64,000 bases of DNA from Buttiauxella sp. A111 (GTDB lineage: Bacteria; Pseudomonadota; Gammaproteobacteria; Enterobacterales; Enterobacteriaceae): the NCBI RefSeq assembly GCF_014189855.1, contig NZ_BJFN01000008.1, positions 1 to 64,000 of the forward strand, in the 5' to 3' direction. Each line of letters begins with the position of its first letter. The first letter of the stretch is position 1. Both the position numbers and the translations under genes were made by a program. Below, piece after piece: positions 31,239 to 42,552 of the stretch. Under the pieces are notes generated by a model. That model ran no database searches. It was not told the DNA's origin and worked only from the letters and a program-made list of their open reading frames with translations.

Positions 31239-33671
31239 TTACAGCAACTGCGCCAGGCGGTTGAGGTCCGACTGAATAGCACCCGCAGTCACATCACGTC
31301 CAGCACCTGGCCCACGAATAACTAATGGGTTATCGCGATACCAACGGCTTTCAATGGCAAACACGTTATCGCACGGCAGCAATGAAGCCAAAGGATGCTC
31401 AGGACGCACCGCTTCCACACCCACACGCGCTTTACCGTTAGCGTCGAAACGTGCGACATGACGCAACACCAGTCCCATTTCCTGAGCGGCTTCCAGACGT
31501 TGAATCATCTGCTCATTTATCTCATCGCCATTTTCAAAGAAATGGTCAATAGAGCCTTCTTCGCTGCCGTTGGTTACCAGAGACTCAACACGCACCTGAT
31601 CCGGTTCGATGTCATAACCCGCTTCGCGAGCAAGGATCACCAGCTTGCGCATCACATCTTTACCGGAGAGATCAACGCGTGGATCAGGTTCAGTCAATCC
31701 TTGCTGCCAGGCCTGGTCCACCAAATCGGTAAACGGCACCGTGCCATCGAATTGCAGGAACAGCCAGGAGAGCGTGCCGGAGAAAATACCGCTGATCGCC
31801 AGAATCGAGTCACCACTTTCACGCAAGTCACGAACGGTATGGTTCACCGGCAACCCCGCACCCACGGTGGCGTTATACAGCCAGTGACGGCCAGTTTTGG
31901 TAAATGCGTTACGAATTTCACGGTACTTCTGGCTGTTGCTGGCACCCGCCAGTTTATTAGCGCTAATAACGTGGAAACCGTGGCTTGCGAAATCAAGATA
32001 TTGGTCGGCCAATTGCTCGCTCGCCGTTACATCCAGAACCACCAAATCGTCATACGGATGCGAACGCATCCACTGGAACAGCGATTCTTCATCCTGCTCT
32101 ACCGCTTCGTCGTTAAAGAAAGCGAGCGCGCGGCTGGCGTCCAGTCCCTCGTAATTCAACAAGCTGCGGCTACTGTCCACCACACCGGCCAGAACGAACT
32201 CAAAACCGGTACGAGCAGAAAGGGTTTCTTGTTCGCGAGCGAACAGTTCCAACCAACGCGAACCAATGTTTCCTTTGCCGAACAAAACCAGACCAACGCG
32301 TTTTTCAGCACGGAACAGAGACTTATGCAGACCCTTGATTAAGTTTTCAGTTGGGCCAACACGCAGCACCGCAACCAGACTAATTCCGTCCTCAGACTGC
32401 CAGATAAACTCAACAGGCTGGTCTTTTAGCTGCTGCCAGAAGCGGTGGCTATGAAGCGGGTTACGGCATACACCTGCGCCGACCATTGCCACCAGCGCCA
32501 GACCTTCGCGCAAGCGTAATTCGCCAGGCAAACTCGCCTTCGTGAGCGTTTCTAACACGCTGCCTGCAACTTCTGAGGTATAGCAAAGTTGCAACAGGTT
32601 ACGATCGGGGTGAACACCCACTGACAGCGGGCGAATCTGAGCACGTTTTAAAAACGTATCCAGCTCTTTGTGCGCCAGCTTAAAATCTTGCTGTTGGGAA
32701 ATCTGTAGTTCAATCAGGCAGACATCGTCGTGGCTGGTGACGATACGCGCGCCAGTACCTGATGCCAGTACACGTTCGATACGTGTTGAGCCTTGTTCCG
32801 GGGAATAGCTGCAACGTAATTGCAGGTCGATGTCGCTACCGGAAACAGGCTGCAATGTACGAGCGTGCAGTACAGGAGCGGCCAGACGAGCCAATTCACT
32901 TGCTTCATCAAGGCGTAAGAGTGGGAGCAAGCACGCATCTTTCACTTTGCGTGGATCCGCGCTGTAAACCCCTGCGACATCACTCCAGATGGTCACACGG
33001 GAAACCCCAGCCAGTGCGCCAATCTGCGTTGCAGAATAGTCAGAACCGTTACGGCCAAGCAACACGGTTTCACCCGCATCATTACGACAAATAAAACCGG
33101 TAACGACGAGGCGTTTATGCGGATGTTGCGCCATGAGCTCTTGCAACAAAGGCCATGATAAGCCTTCGTTAACTTGTGGTTGAGCAGCACGTTCAGCGCG
33201 CATAAATTCGCGGGCATCCAGCCACGCGGCTGGATGACCTAATTGATTCAGCACCGCAGACATCAGACGTGCAGACCAAATTTCACCATGACCCACAACT
33301 TCGGCATACACTGCATCAGTTATTTTGCCATCGAGCAAACCTGCCAGACGCTCAAGATCATGAATAAACTGACCAATTAAGCTATCAGCAACATCAGGCG
33401 CCACAAGACCGCTAATCAAATCGCTCTGATAACGGCGCAGTGCTTGCTGAACCTGATGAGCTGAAAGACGATCGCTTTGGCTCAATTTCAACCAGTTAAT
33501 CAACTGGTTAGTTGTGCTACCGGCGGCGGAAACCACCATCATATCGCCAGGATTAGAGTACTCGGCCATAATCCCCGCAACGCGCAGGTAACACTTCACA
33601 TCTGCCAGACTACTGCCACCAAATTTATGCAGTTGACGAACCGGCGCCCCTGCAGGTGCTGAAACACTCAT
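31239..33671 (-). CDS. metL: Bifunctional aspartokinase II / homoserine dehydrogenase II
   Basis: Catalyses the first and third steps of the aspartate family pathway, in the methionine-repressed isozyme. 810 residues as in E. coli. The aspartokinase domain (1 to about 290) shows KFGGSSLAD and the GRNGSDYSA motif, then a regulatory linker of degenerate ACT repeats. The homoserine dehydrogenase domain (about 450-810) begins with LVLFGKGNIGSRW (NADP site) and includes SANKLAG and the LAREAGYDIE segment. It starts 2 bp after the metB stop, so the two are translationally coupled. MetL is not feedback inhibited; control is by MetJ. Confidence 0.97.
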   Translation of the reverse strand: MSVSAPAGAPVRQLHKFGGSSLADVKCYLRVAGIMAEYSNPGDMMVVSAAGSTTNQLINWLKLSQSDRLSAHQVQQALRRYQSDLISGLVAPDVADSLIGQFIHDLERLAGLLDGKITDAVYAEVVGHGEIWSARLMSAVLNQLGHPAAWLDAREFMRAERAAQPQVNEGLSWPLLQELMAQHPHKRLVVTGFICRNDAGETVLLGRNGSDYSATQIGALAGVSRVTIWSDVAGVYSADPRKVKDACLLPLLRLDEASELARLAAPVLHARTLQPVSGSDIDLQLRCSYSPEQGSTRIERVLASGTGARIVTSHDDVCLIELQISQQQDFKLAHKELDTFLKRAQIRPLSVGVHPDRNLLQLCYTSEVAGSVLETLTKASLPGELRLREGLALVAMVGAGVCRNPLHSHRFWQQLKDQPVEFIWQSEDGISLVAVLRVGPTENLIKGLHKSLFRAEKRVGLVLFGKGNIGSRWLELFAREQETLSARTGFEFVLAGVVDSSRSLLNYEGLDASRALAFFNDEAVEQDEESLFQWMRSHPYDDLVVLDVTASEQLADQYLDFASHGFHVISANKLAGASNSQKYREIRNAFTKTGRHWLYNATVGAGLPVNHTVRDLRESGDSILAISGIFSGTLSWLFLQFDGTVPFTDLVDQAWQQGLTEPDPRVDLSGKDVMRKLVILAREAGYDIEPDQVRVESLVTNGSEEGSIDHFFENGDEINEQMIQRLEAAQEMGLVLRHVARFDANGKARVGVEAVRPEHPLASLLPCDNVFAIESRWYRDNPLVIRGPGAGRDVTAGAIQSDLNRLAQLL

Positions 33672-33673
33672 GC

Positions 33674-34834
33674 TTACCCCTCGGCTGCAACCCGGAACGC
33701 ATTTTCCAGGTCAGCAATTAAATCGTCGCTATCTTCAATGCCAGTCGAAATACGCAGCAGGCTTTCGGAAATCCCCGCTGCGGCACGCGCTTCTGGCGCC
33801 ATGCCCGCATGGGTCATTGTCGCCGCGTGTGAAATCAAACTTTCTACTCCACCCAGCGATTCCGCCAAAGTGAAGAGAGTCAGGCTACTCAGGAATCGAC
33901 GCAGCGTTTGCTCGTCGCCATTAAATTCAAAACTCAGCATCGCGCCAAAACCTTTTTGCTGACGAGCAGCAATTTCATGGCCCTGGTTTTCTGGCAGCGA
34001 AGGATGATACAGCTTTTTCACCAGCGGCTGCGTTTGCAGGAAATCGACAATCGCCTGTGCATTTCGTTGCGCCACTTCCATACGTGGTGAAAGCGTACGC
34101 AGGCCGCGCAGCAGCAAGTAGCTATCGAAAGCACCGCCAGTTACGCCAATGTTGTTTGCCCACCAGGCAAGCTCTGTGACGGTTTCCGCGTCTTTCGCAA
34201 TCACCACACCCGCAACAACATCTGAGTGACCATTCAGGTATTTAGTACAAGAGTGCAGGACCAGATCCGCGCCCAAGGCCAACGGGTTTTGCAGCGCAGG
34301 GCTCAGGAAGGTGTTATCCACCACACTGATTGCCCCTGCTTCGCGCGCAGCGGCGCAGATTTTCGCAATATCTACCACTCGTAACAAGGGATTACTTGGG
34401 CTTTCGACCAGCACCAGTTTTGGTTTTTCGTTAAGAGCCTTAGCTAAGGCTACTTCATCACCTTGATCGACAAACAAAACACGATATGCGCCGCGTTTTG
34501 CCAGGCTATCAAAAAGTCGATAGCTGCCGCCGTAACAGTCATGTGGAGCCACCAGCAGATCGCCAGGTTTCAGGAAAACCGTCGTGACCAGGTGAATTGC
34601 TGACATACCGGTATTGGTCAGCACAGCCCCCGCTCCCCCTTCCAGTTCGGCCAGTGCACGCTGTACAACATCACGCGTAGGGTTCCCTCGACGCGAATAG
34701 TCATGCGCGCGCGGTTCGTTAAACCCGGTGAAATTGTAAGTACTGGAGAGGTGGATAGGCGGTACAACGCAGCCGTATTGCTCGTCATCGTTTAAACCGC
34801 TACGTACTGCGATAGTTGCCTGTTTACGCGTCAT
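33674..34834 (-). CDS. metB: Cystathionine gamma-synthase
   Basis: PLP enzyme joining O-succinylhomoserine and cysteine into cystathionine. 386 residues as in E. coli. Family features: YSRRGNPTRD near 46, SNPLLRVVDIA near 150, and the PLP lysine in SCTKYLNGHSDVV near residue 198. The ATG at 34834 matches MTRKQATIAVRSG; the long upstream in-frame stretch covers the operator region and is not coding. It is the first gene of metBL, with MetJ operators 60-90 bp upstream. Confidence 0.97.
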   Translation of the reverse strand: MTRKQATIAVRSGLNDDEQYGCVVPPIHLSSTYNFTGFNEPRAHDYSRRGNPTRDVVQRALAELEGGAGAVLTNTGMSAIHLVTTVFLKPGDLLVAPHDCYGGSYRLFDSLAKRGAYRVLFVDQGDEVALAKALNEKPKLVLVESPSNPLLRVVDIAKICAAAREAGAISVVDNTFLSPALQNPLALGADLVLHSCTKYLNGHSDVVAGVVIAKDAETVTELAWWANNIGVTGGAFDSYLLLRGLRTLSPRMEVAQRNAQAIVDFLQTQPLVKKLYHPSLPENQGHEIAARQQKGFGAMLSFEFNGDEQTLRRFLSSLTLFTLAESLGGVESLISHAATMTHAGMAPEARAAAGISESLLRISTGIEDSDDLIADLENAFRVAAEG

Positions 34835-34894
34835 GGCTCTCGAATCCTTGCTGGTCGAATAAAGGTCAGGCACCAGAGTAAACACTGGCGAGTT

Positions 34895-34926
34895 AGACGT
34901 CAATACATCTGGACATCTAAACTTCT
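34895..34926. promoter_or_regulatory. MetJ operator (four tandem met boxes) between metB and metJ
   Basis: Four contiguous 8-mers: AGACGTCA (34895), ATACATCT (34903), GGACATCT (34911) and AAACTTCT (34919), each 5-7 of 8 to consensus AGACGTCT. They lie between divergent metB and metJ, as in E. coli, so MetJ represses metBL and itself from here. Confidence 0.9.
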
Positions 34927-35095
34927 TTGCGTATAGATTGAGCAAACGCGCAATAGCCGTTAAAATTATACGCTTTAGGGTGATAGCGTCGCAGACCGCG
35001 AATCAATAAACGCTTACACTACGACCAGATAATCGCTTCAATCACATATAACCCGATTGAAGCACGTATACATTGATAAGAGGATTAAGTATCTC

Positions 35096-35413
35096 ATGGC
35101 TGAATGGAGCGGCGAATATATCAGCCCTTACGCTGAGCACGGGAAGAAGAGTGAGCAAGTAAAGAAAATTACGGTTTCCATTCCTCTGAAGGTGTTAAAA
35201 ATCCTCACCGATGAGCGCACCCGTCGCCAGGTGAATAACCTGCGTCATGCGACTAACAGTGAACTCCTGTGCGAAGCATTCCTGCACGCGTTTACTGGCC
35301 AACCGTTGCCAAACGATGCAGACCTGCGCAAAGAGCGTAGCGATGAGATTCCAGAAGCGGCGAAGGTGATTATGCGTGAGTTGGGGATCGATCCAGAAAC
35401 CTGGGAATATTGA
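35096..35413 (+). CDS. metJ: Methionine regulon repressor MetJ
   Basis: Ribbon-helix-helix repressor that binds met boxes when loaded with S-adenosylmethionine. 105 residues, nearly identical to E. coli. The DNA-contacting beta-strand is [12 protein letters not shown] (about 21-32), and the following helices contain [22 protein letters not shown]. The ATG at 35096 follows AAGAGG; the 13 in-frame codons before it are not part of the conserved protein. It is divergent from metBL, with the operator array between them. Confidence 0.98.
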   Translation: MAEWSGEYISPYAEHGKKSEQVKKITVSIPLKVLKILTDERTRRQVNNLRHATNSELLCEAFLHAFTGQPLPNDADLRKERSDEIPEAAKVIMRELGIDPETWEY

Positions 35414-35420
35414 TTCTAAC

Positions 35421-35531
35421 CGTTATCCTTCAAGTTGCTGGGGTGTTGGCTGCACTCACAAACCCCAGTCACTTACTTGAGTAAGCTCCTGGGGATTTGC
35501 TCCCTTGCCGCCTACCAGCAACTCGAATTCT
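35421..35531. repeat. ERIC element
   Basis: About 110-bp imperfect palindrome with outer arms TATCCTTCAAGTTGCTGGGG and CCAGCAACTCGAATTC, and core CCCCAGTCACTTACTTGAG then TAAGCTCCTGGGG (35463-35494), which is essentially the ERIC consensus core. It lies between the converging metJ and rpmE. Confidence 0.93.
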
Positions 35532-35554
35532 AGCGGTTATAGTAAATTGCAGAT

Positions 35555-35580
35555 GTAAAAAAGGCGCCCGAAGGCGCCTT
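35555..35580 (-). terminator. rpmE terminator
   Basis: On the minus strand the stem AAGGCGCC / GGCGCCTT (35561-35580, loop TTCG) is followed by a T run (35555-35560), 18 bp past the rpmE stop. Confidence 0.88.
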
Positions 35581-35598
35581 TCTCTTACCGTGCGGGAA

Positions 35599-35814
35599 TT
35601 ACTTCTTCGCGCCTGGAACGCTGAAACGCTTGTTGAAGCGGTCAACGCGGCCACCGGTAGCAACATCACGCTGCTTGCCAGTGTAGAACGGGTGGCATTC
35701 GCCACATACGTCCAGGTTCAGATCATGACCCACGGTAGAGCGAATCTTGATAGAATTACCGCAAGAGCAGTTTGCAGTAACTTCTGCGTAGTTCGGGTGA
35801 ATATTCTTTTTCAT
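35599..35814 (-). CDS. rpmE: 50S ribosomal protein L31 (zinc-binding type)
   Basis: Small ribosomal protein at the central protuberance/intersubunit bridge, 71 residues (E. coli 70). The zinc-ribbon cysteines are present in CSCGN (16, 18) and DVCGECHPF (37, 40), so this is the Zn-containing C+ form used when zinc is plentiful. The body [14 protein letters not shown] is conserved. It is divergent from priA across 205 bp and ends in its own terminator. Confidence 0.97.
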   Translation of the reverse strand: MKKNIHPNYAEVTANCSCGNSIKIRSTVGHDLNLDVCGECHPFYTGKQRDVATGGRVDRFNKRFSVPGAKK

Positions 35815-35959
35815 GGAAAACCTCTGTATAAGGCCGCGTCGCTCTTCCAGCCCTAACGCCAGACACCACGCGAAGTTGATAAATTAGGTTTTTTGATACC
35901 AAAAACTGCGCATCAAAGGCGGCGAATCATACAGAACCCCGCCCACGGATGCAAACTGA

Positions 35960-38215
<2,256 letters not shown>

Positions 38216-38380
38216 CACAAACTCCTGCGGATATGCGAAGCGGATCTAGAAATTCAACAAGCATCACACTTTTAATGAAATAACTGTAACCAACGAACAT
38301 CAATTTCTGCTAAGAATGTGGACATGGTCAGACACCAGGGACGTTGTCAGCACCTGTCGAGTGCACGCGAGGAGAAGAAG

Positions 38381-39415
38381 TTGAAGCCGAAGAATCAGGT
38401 TGCAAGTGCAACCATGAAAGATGTTGCTGTTAAGGCGAAAGTCTCAACCGCAACAGTGTCCAGGGCACTAATGAACCCGGACAAAGTATCGCAAAGCACT
38501 CGTAATCGTGTGGAACAAGCGGCAATAGCCGTAGGTTATTTACCCCATTCATTGGGGCGAAATTCAAAGCGTAATGAATCACGCACTATTCTGGTTATTG
38601 TCCCGGATATCTGCGATCCCTTCTTTAGCGAAATTATTCGCGGTATCGAAGTGACGGCAGCGGAACAAGGCTATTTGGTGCTAATTGGTGATTGCGCTCA
38701 TCAAAACCAGCAAGAAAAAACCTTCATCAATCTGATCATCACCAAGCAGATTGACGGGATGCTATTGCTCGGCTCGCGTCTTCCCTTCGATGCCAGCATT
38801 GAAGAGCAACGTAATTTGCCGCCGATGGTCATGGCAAACGAATTTGCGCCTGAACTGGAACTGCCAACCGTTCATATTGATAACCTGACAGCCGCGTTTA
38901 ACGCTGTTTATTATCTGCAGCAGCTTGGTCATCAAAAAATTGCCTGTATTGCGGGCCCTGAAGAGATGCCGCTTTGTCACTACCGCTTGCAAGGGTACGT
39001 GCAGGCATTGCGCCGTGCAGGAACCGTTGTCGATCCGCATTACATAGCGCGCGGAAACTTCACCTATGAAGCCGGTGCTGCGGCGTTAACGAAATTACTG
39101 GCGCTGCCGAATCCGCCGACCGCGGTGTTCTGCCATAGCGACGTTATGGCGCTGGGTGCATTGTCCCAGGCCAAGCGCAGCGGCTTACGCGTACCGGAAG
39201 ATTTATCAATCATGGGCTTTGATGACATCGCTCTTTCCCAGTTCTGTGACCCACCGCTCACCACTGTAGCGCAACCCCGTTTCGATATCGGGCGAGAAGC
39301 TATGCTGTTGCTATTGGATCAACTTCACGGGCAAGCCGTGAGTAGTGGTTCGCGTTTGCTGGACTGTGAGCTCATTGAACGAGGCTCCACCAGCGCACCA
39401 GGCAGTAGAAAATGA
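38381..39415 (+). CDS. cytR: LacI-family regulator CytR (cytidine repressor)
   Basis: Anti-activator that cooperates with CRP to repress nucleoside uptake and catabolic genes; cytidine relieves it. The LacI-type helix-turn-helix is TMKDVAVKAKVSTATVSRAL, followed by a periplasmic-binding-like sensor domain (VIVPDICDPFFSEIIRGIE, FCHSDVMALGAL). I chose TTG at 38381 because a strong GAGGAG lies 6 nt upstream and the length (344 residues) then matches E. coli (341); the in-frame ATG at 38318 would add 21 unconserved residues. The non-ATG start implies modest expression. Confidence 0.93.
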   Translation: MKPKNQVASATMKDVAVKAKVSTATVSRALMNPDKVSQSTRNRVEQAAIAVGYLPHSLGRNSKRNESRTILVIVPDICDPFFSEIIRGIEVTAAEQGYLVLIGDCAHQNQQEKTFINLIITKQIDGMLLLGSRLPFDASIEEQRNLPPMVMANEFAPELELPTVHIDNLTAAFNAVYYLQQLGHQKIACIAGPEEMPLCHYRLQGYVQALRRAGTVVDPHYIARGNFTYEAGAAALTKLLALPNPPTAVFCHSDVMALGALSQAKRSGLRVPEDLSIMGFDDIALSQFCDPPLTTVAQPRFDIGREAMLLLLDQLHGQAVSSGSRLLDCELIERGSTSAPGSRK

Positions 39416-39504
39416 ACCGCTTTAGGACACTGGATTCTGGTCAAAGGGATGTCCATTAAGTAACATGGCGGGCTGATAAACGTAAAAAATATAGCGAATC
39501 GATA

Positions 39505-40512
39505 GTGGCACAACGAGATTATGTACGCCGCGGGCAATCGGCAGGTACGCGGCGTAAGAAAAGTAGCACCCGCAACAAGCAACGCAGCCTACCATCTGTC
39601 TCGCCGACAATGGTCGCTATTGCGGCCGCCGTTCTGGTGACCTTTATTGGTGCTCTGTACTTCATTACTCATCATAAGAAAGATGAAAGCGAAACCCTGC
39701 CTGGCCATAAAGTCACAGGAAATGGTCTGCCACCTAAACCAGAAGAACGCTGGCGTTATATCAAAGAGCTGGAGAATCGCCAGACCGGTGTGCGTAGCCC
39801 TACTGAACCGACTGCCGGTGGCGAAGTGCAGAATAAAGATCAGCTCACCAGCGAACAGCGCCAGTTGTTGGAGCAAATGCAGGCGGATATGCGCCAGCAG
39901 CCTACTCAGTTGAATGAAGTGCCATGGAATGAACAGACGCCAGAACAGCGTCAACACACATTACAGCGCCAGAAAGCCATTCAGCAACAGCAAGTACAAC
40001 AGCAGCAGTTCACCGCTCAACAAGTTGCGCCGCAACCAAGAGCCGTGCAACAGCAATCGCAGCCAGTAACGACGCAACCACGTCCAGTACAGCAGCAACC
40101 GCGTACTACAGTGTCAACGCAACAGCCGTACCAGGATTTGTTGCAAACGCCGCCGCATACTCAGCAGCGTGCATCGACACCAACGACACAACCGCGTGAA
40201 CAGACGCAACCAAAAGCGGCTCAACCGGCAGCGCCAATCGACGTTGTAAAATCAACTCCGGCTCCGCAGGACAAACCGAAAGATGAAAAACGCTGGATGG
40301 TGCAGTGTGGTTCATTTAAAGGTAGCGAGCAGGCAGAAACCGTTCGAGCTCAATTGGCTTTCGAAGGTTTTGATTCGCGCATTACCACCAATAATGGCTG
40401 GAATCGCGTCGTGATTGGGCCAATCAAAGGCAAAGAGAATGCTGATGGGACGATCAACCGTCTGAAGATGGCGGGTCACTCTAACTGTATTCGTCTTGGC
40501 ACTGGGGGTTGA
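39505..40512 (+). CDS. ftsN: Cell division protein FtsN
   Basis: Late essential divisome protein that triggers septal peptidoglycan synthesis. 335 residues (E. coli 319). A short cytoplasmic tail rich in Arg/Lys is followed by one transmembrane helix (MVAIAAAVLVTFIGALYFIT, about 33-52), a periplasmic essential region (PPKPEERWRYIKELE, about 75-89), a long Gln-rich linker (about 140-255) and a C-terminal SPOR domain (RWMVQCGSF...NRLKMAGHSNC). The start is GTG at 39505, as in E. coli. The linker is longer and more Q/T/P-rich than in E. coli. The hslVU sigma-32 promoter overlaps its last codons. Confidence 0.96.
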   Translation: MAQRDYVRRGQSAGTRRKKSSTRNKQRSLPSVSPTMVAIAAAVLVTFIGALYFITHHKKDESETLPGHKVTGNGLPPKPEERWRYIKELENRQTGVRSPTEPTAGGEVQNKDQLTSEQRQLLEQMQADMRQQPTQLNEVPWNEQTPEQRQHTLQRQKAIQQQQVQQQQFTAQQVAPQPRAVQQQSQPVTTQPRPVQQQPRTTVSTQQPYQDLLQTPPHTQQRASTPTTQPREQTQPKAAQPAAPIDVVKSTPAPQDKPKDEKRWMVQCGSFKGSEQAETVRAQLAFEGFDSRITTNNGWNRVVIGPIKGKENADGTINRLKMAGHSNCIRLGTGG

Positions 40513-40536
40513 AACCCCCAAAATCCCCCCCATCTA
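40508..40536 (+). promoter_or_regulatory. Sigma-32 (heat-shock) promoter of hslVU
   Basis: -35 GTTGAAA (40508-40514) against consensus CTTGAAA and -10 CCCCATCTA (40528-40536) against CCCCATNTA, separated by 13 bp. This is an almost ideal RpoH promoter. It overlaps the ftsN stop codon and lies about 70 bp before hslV, as expected for this heat-shock operon. Confidence 0.85.
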
Positions 40537-40549
40537 TAATTGCATTCAG

Positions 40550-40577
40550 CCCCGATATAATATCGGGGTACTTTTTT
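40550..40577 (+). promoter_or_regulatory. 5'-UTR hairpin of hslVU mRNA (ftsN terminator-like)
   Basis: Stem CCCCGATA / TATCGGGG (40550-40557, 40561-40568) followed by TAC and TTTTTT. By form it is an intrinsic terminator for ftsN, yet it lies downstream of the hslVU promoter and would be in the hslVU leader. A leader stem-loop is reported to stabilise hslVU mRNA in E. coli, so it may have both roles. Confidence 0.6.
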
Positions 40578-40602
40578 AGCTGATGCAATAAGGGGTCTGC
40601 TC

Positions 40603-41133
40603 GTGACAACAATAGTAAGTGTACGCCGCAACGGCCATGTCGTAATCGGTGGTGATGGTCAGGCCACTCTTGGCAATACCGTGATGAAAGGCAACGTCAA
40701 AAAAGTGCGTCGTTTGTATAACGACAAAGTGATTGCCGGTTTTGCTGGCGGCACCGCTGATGCCTTCACCCTATTCGAACTGTTTGAGCGCAAGCTTGAA
40801 ATGCACCAGGGTCACCTGGTGAAAGCGGCGGTTGAACTGGCAAAAGACTGGCGTACCGACCGTATGCTGCGCAAGCTCGAAGCGCTGCTGGCCGTCGCCG
40901 ATGAAAATGCTTCCCTTATCATCACCGGTAATGGTGACGTCATCCAACCAGAAGACGACCTGATTGCTATTGGTTCAGGTGGCCCTTACGCCCAGGCTGC
41001 AGCGCGTGCGCTTCTTGAAAACACCGAACTGGGTGCTCGTGACATCGTAGAGAAATCGCTGGGGATCGCCGGTGATATCTGCATCTACACCAACCATTTC
41101 CATACTATTGAAGAATTAGCGTCTAAGGCGTAA
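40603..41133 (+). CDS. hslV: ATP-dependent protease peptidase subunit HslV (ClpQ)
   Basis: Proteasome-like peptidase; two hexameric rings capped by HslU. 176 residues as in E. coli. The GTG start gives MTTIVSVRR; removal of Met exposes the catalytic N-terminal threonine. The [10 protein letters not shown] segment and Lys in VKKVRRLY fit the Ntn-hydrolase fold. It heads the hslVU operon behind a sigma-32 promoter, with hslU 9 bp downstream. Confidence 0.98.
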   Translation: MTTIVSVRRNGHVVIGGDGQATLGNTVMKGNVKKVRRLYNDKVIAGFAGGTADAFTLFELFERKLEMHQGHLVKAAVELAKDWRTDRMLRKLEALLAVADENASLIITGNGDVIQPEDDLIAIGSGGPYAQAAARALLENTELGARDIVEKSLGIAGDICIYTNHFHTIEELASKA

Positions 41134-41142
41134 GGAATCCCC

Positions 41143-42477
41143 ATGTCTGAAATGACCCCACGCGAAATTGTCAGCGAACTGAACAAACATATCATTGGCC
41201 AGGACAATGCCAAGCGTTCCGTGGCGATTGCGCTACGTAACCGCTGGCGCCGTATGCAGCTTGATGAAGAGCTGCGCCATGAAGTTACCCCAAAAAACAT
41301 TCTGATGATCGGCCCAACGGGTGTCGGTAAAACCGAAATTGCCCGTCGTCTGGCGAAACTCGCAAACGCACCGTTCATCAAAGTTGAAGCAACCAAATTC
41401 ACCGAAGTCGGTTATGTTGGTAAAGAAGTGGATTCTATCATCCGCGATCTGACTGATTCCGCGATGAAAATGGTACGTCTGCAATCCATCGAGAAAAACC
41501 GCTTCCGTGCCGAAGAAATGGCCGAAGAGCGCATTCTTGATGTACTGATCCCACCAGCTAAAAATAACTGGGGCCAGGCTGAAGCACCGCAAGAGCCATC
41601 AGCAGCTCGTCAGTCATTCCGTAAGAAATTGCGTGAAGGCCAGTTAGACGATAAAGAAATTGAAATCGATCTGGCTGCAGCACCAATGGGCGTTGAGATC
41701 ATGGCTCCTCCTGGCATGGAAGAAATGACCAGCCAGTTGCAGTCTATGTTCCAGAATCTGGGCGGCCAGAAGCAAAAGCCACGCAAGCTGAAAATCAAAG
41801 ATGCGATGAAACTTCTGATTGAAGAAGAAGCCGCGAAGCTTGTGAACCCGGAAGAACTGAAGCAAGACGCGATTGATGCCGTTGAGCAACACGGTATCGT
41901 GTTTATCGATGAGATCGACAAAATCTGTAAGCGTGGCGGCAACAGCTCCGGCCCGGATGTATCTCGTGAAGGCGTGCAACGTGACTTGCTGCCGCTGGTT
42001 GAAGGCTGCACCGTTTCGACCAAACACGGTATGGTCAAAACTGACCACATTCTGTTTATCGCATCCGGTGCGTTCCAGGTGGCAAGCCCGTCAGATCTGA
42101 TCCCTGAATTGCAGGGCCGCCTGCCAATTCGTGTGGAATTACAGGCGCTGACTGTCGAAGATTTCGAACGTATTCTGACTGAGCCAAATGCGTCTATCAC
42201 CGTGCAGTACAAAGCACTGATGGGCACTGAAGGCGTGACTATCGACTTCACTCCAGACGGTATTCGCCGTATCGCTGAAGCCGCATGGCAGGTGAACGAG
42301 TCCACCGAGAATATCGGCGCACGTCGTCTGCACACTGTGCTGGAACGTCTGGTAGAAGACATCTCTTATGATGCCAGCGACCTGAGTGGCCAATCCATTC
42401 TCATTGACGGTGAATATGTCAGTAAGCATCTGGATGAGTTGGTAGCAGATGAAGACTTGAGCCGTTTTATCCTATAA
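41143..42477 (+). CDS. hslU: ATPase/unfoldase subunit HslU (ClpY)
   Basis: AAA+ unfoldase that feeds substrates such as SulA and RcsA to HslV. 444 residues (E. coli 443). Walker A is GPTGVGKTE (about 57-65), the pore motif GYVG is near 91, the intermediate (I) domain spans about 110-240, and Walker B is [10 protein letters not shown] near 250. The sensor-2 arginine region is ENIGARRLH, and the C-terminus LSRFIL is the tail that inserts into HslV pockets. Cotranscribed with hslV; a strong terminator follows. Confidence 0.98.
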   Translation: MSEMTPREIVSELNKHIIGQDNAKRSVAIALRNRWRRMQLDEELRHEVTPKNILMIGPTGVGKTEIARRLAKLANAPFIKVEATKFTEVGYVGKEVDSIIRDLTDSAMKMVRLQSIEKNRFRAEEMAEERILDVLIPPAKNNWGQAEAPQEPSAARQSFRKKLREGQLDDKEIEIDLAAAPMGVEIMAPPGMEEMTSQLQSMFQNLGGQKQKPRKLKIKDAMKLLIEEEAAKLVNPEELKQDAIDAVEQHGIVFIDEIDKICKRGGNSSGPDVSREGVQRDLLPLVEGCTVSTKHGMVKTDHILFIASGAFQVASPSDLIPELQGRLPIRVELQALTVEDFERILTEPNASITVQYKALMGTEGVTIDFTPDGIRRIAEAAWQVNESTENIGARRLHTVLERLVEDISYDASDLSGQSILIDGEYVSKHLDELVADEDLSRFIL

Positions 42478-42504
42478 TCCCGCTCAACGTATTTTCTTCA
42501 TTTC

Positions 42505-42533
42505 AAATGGAGGGCTTATGCCCTCCATTTTTT
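42505..42533 (+). terminator. hslVU terminator
   Basis: An 11-bp stem AAATGGAGGGC / GCCCTCCATTT (42505-42515, 42520-42530) with loop TTAT, then more T's. Confidence 0.92.
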
Positions 42534-42552
42534 ATATCTAACAGAGAGACTT

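Noticed and set aside
31395-32342. 315-codon ORF antisense to metL
   Set aside because: Fully covered by the conserved metL frame. Composition (His/Gln/Arg-rich) and lack of any domain mark it as a shadow.
34835-34945. 37-codon N-terminal extension of metB
   Set aside because: The extension translates the MetJ operator array and promoter. The conserved protein begins at MTRKQAT.
39961-40140. CAG/CAA-rich tract as a possible repeat array
   Set aside because: It is the Gln-rich linker of FtsN in frame, not a CRISPR or tandem-repeat locus; units are irregular.
41610-42362. 250-codon ORF antisense to hslU
   Set aside because: It lies wholly inside a strongly conserved gene on the other strand and has a Ser/Arg-rich composition typical of reverse-frame shadows. 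No ribosome site or family resemblance.
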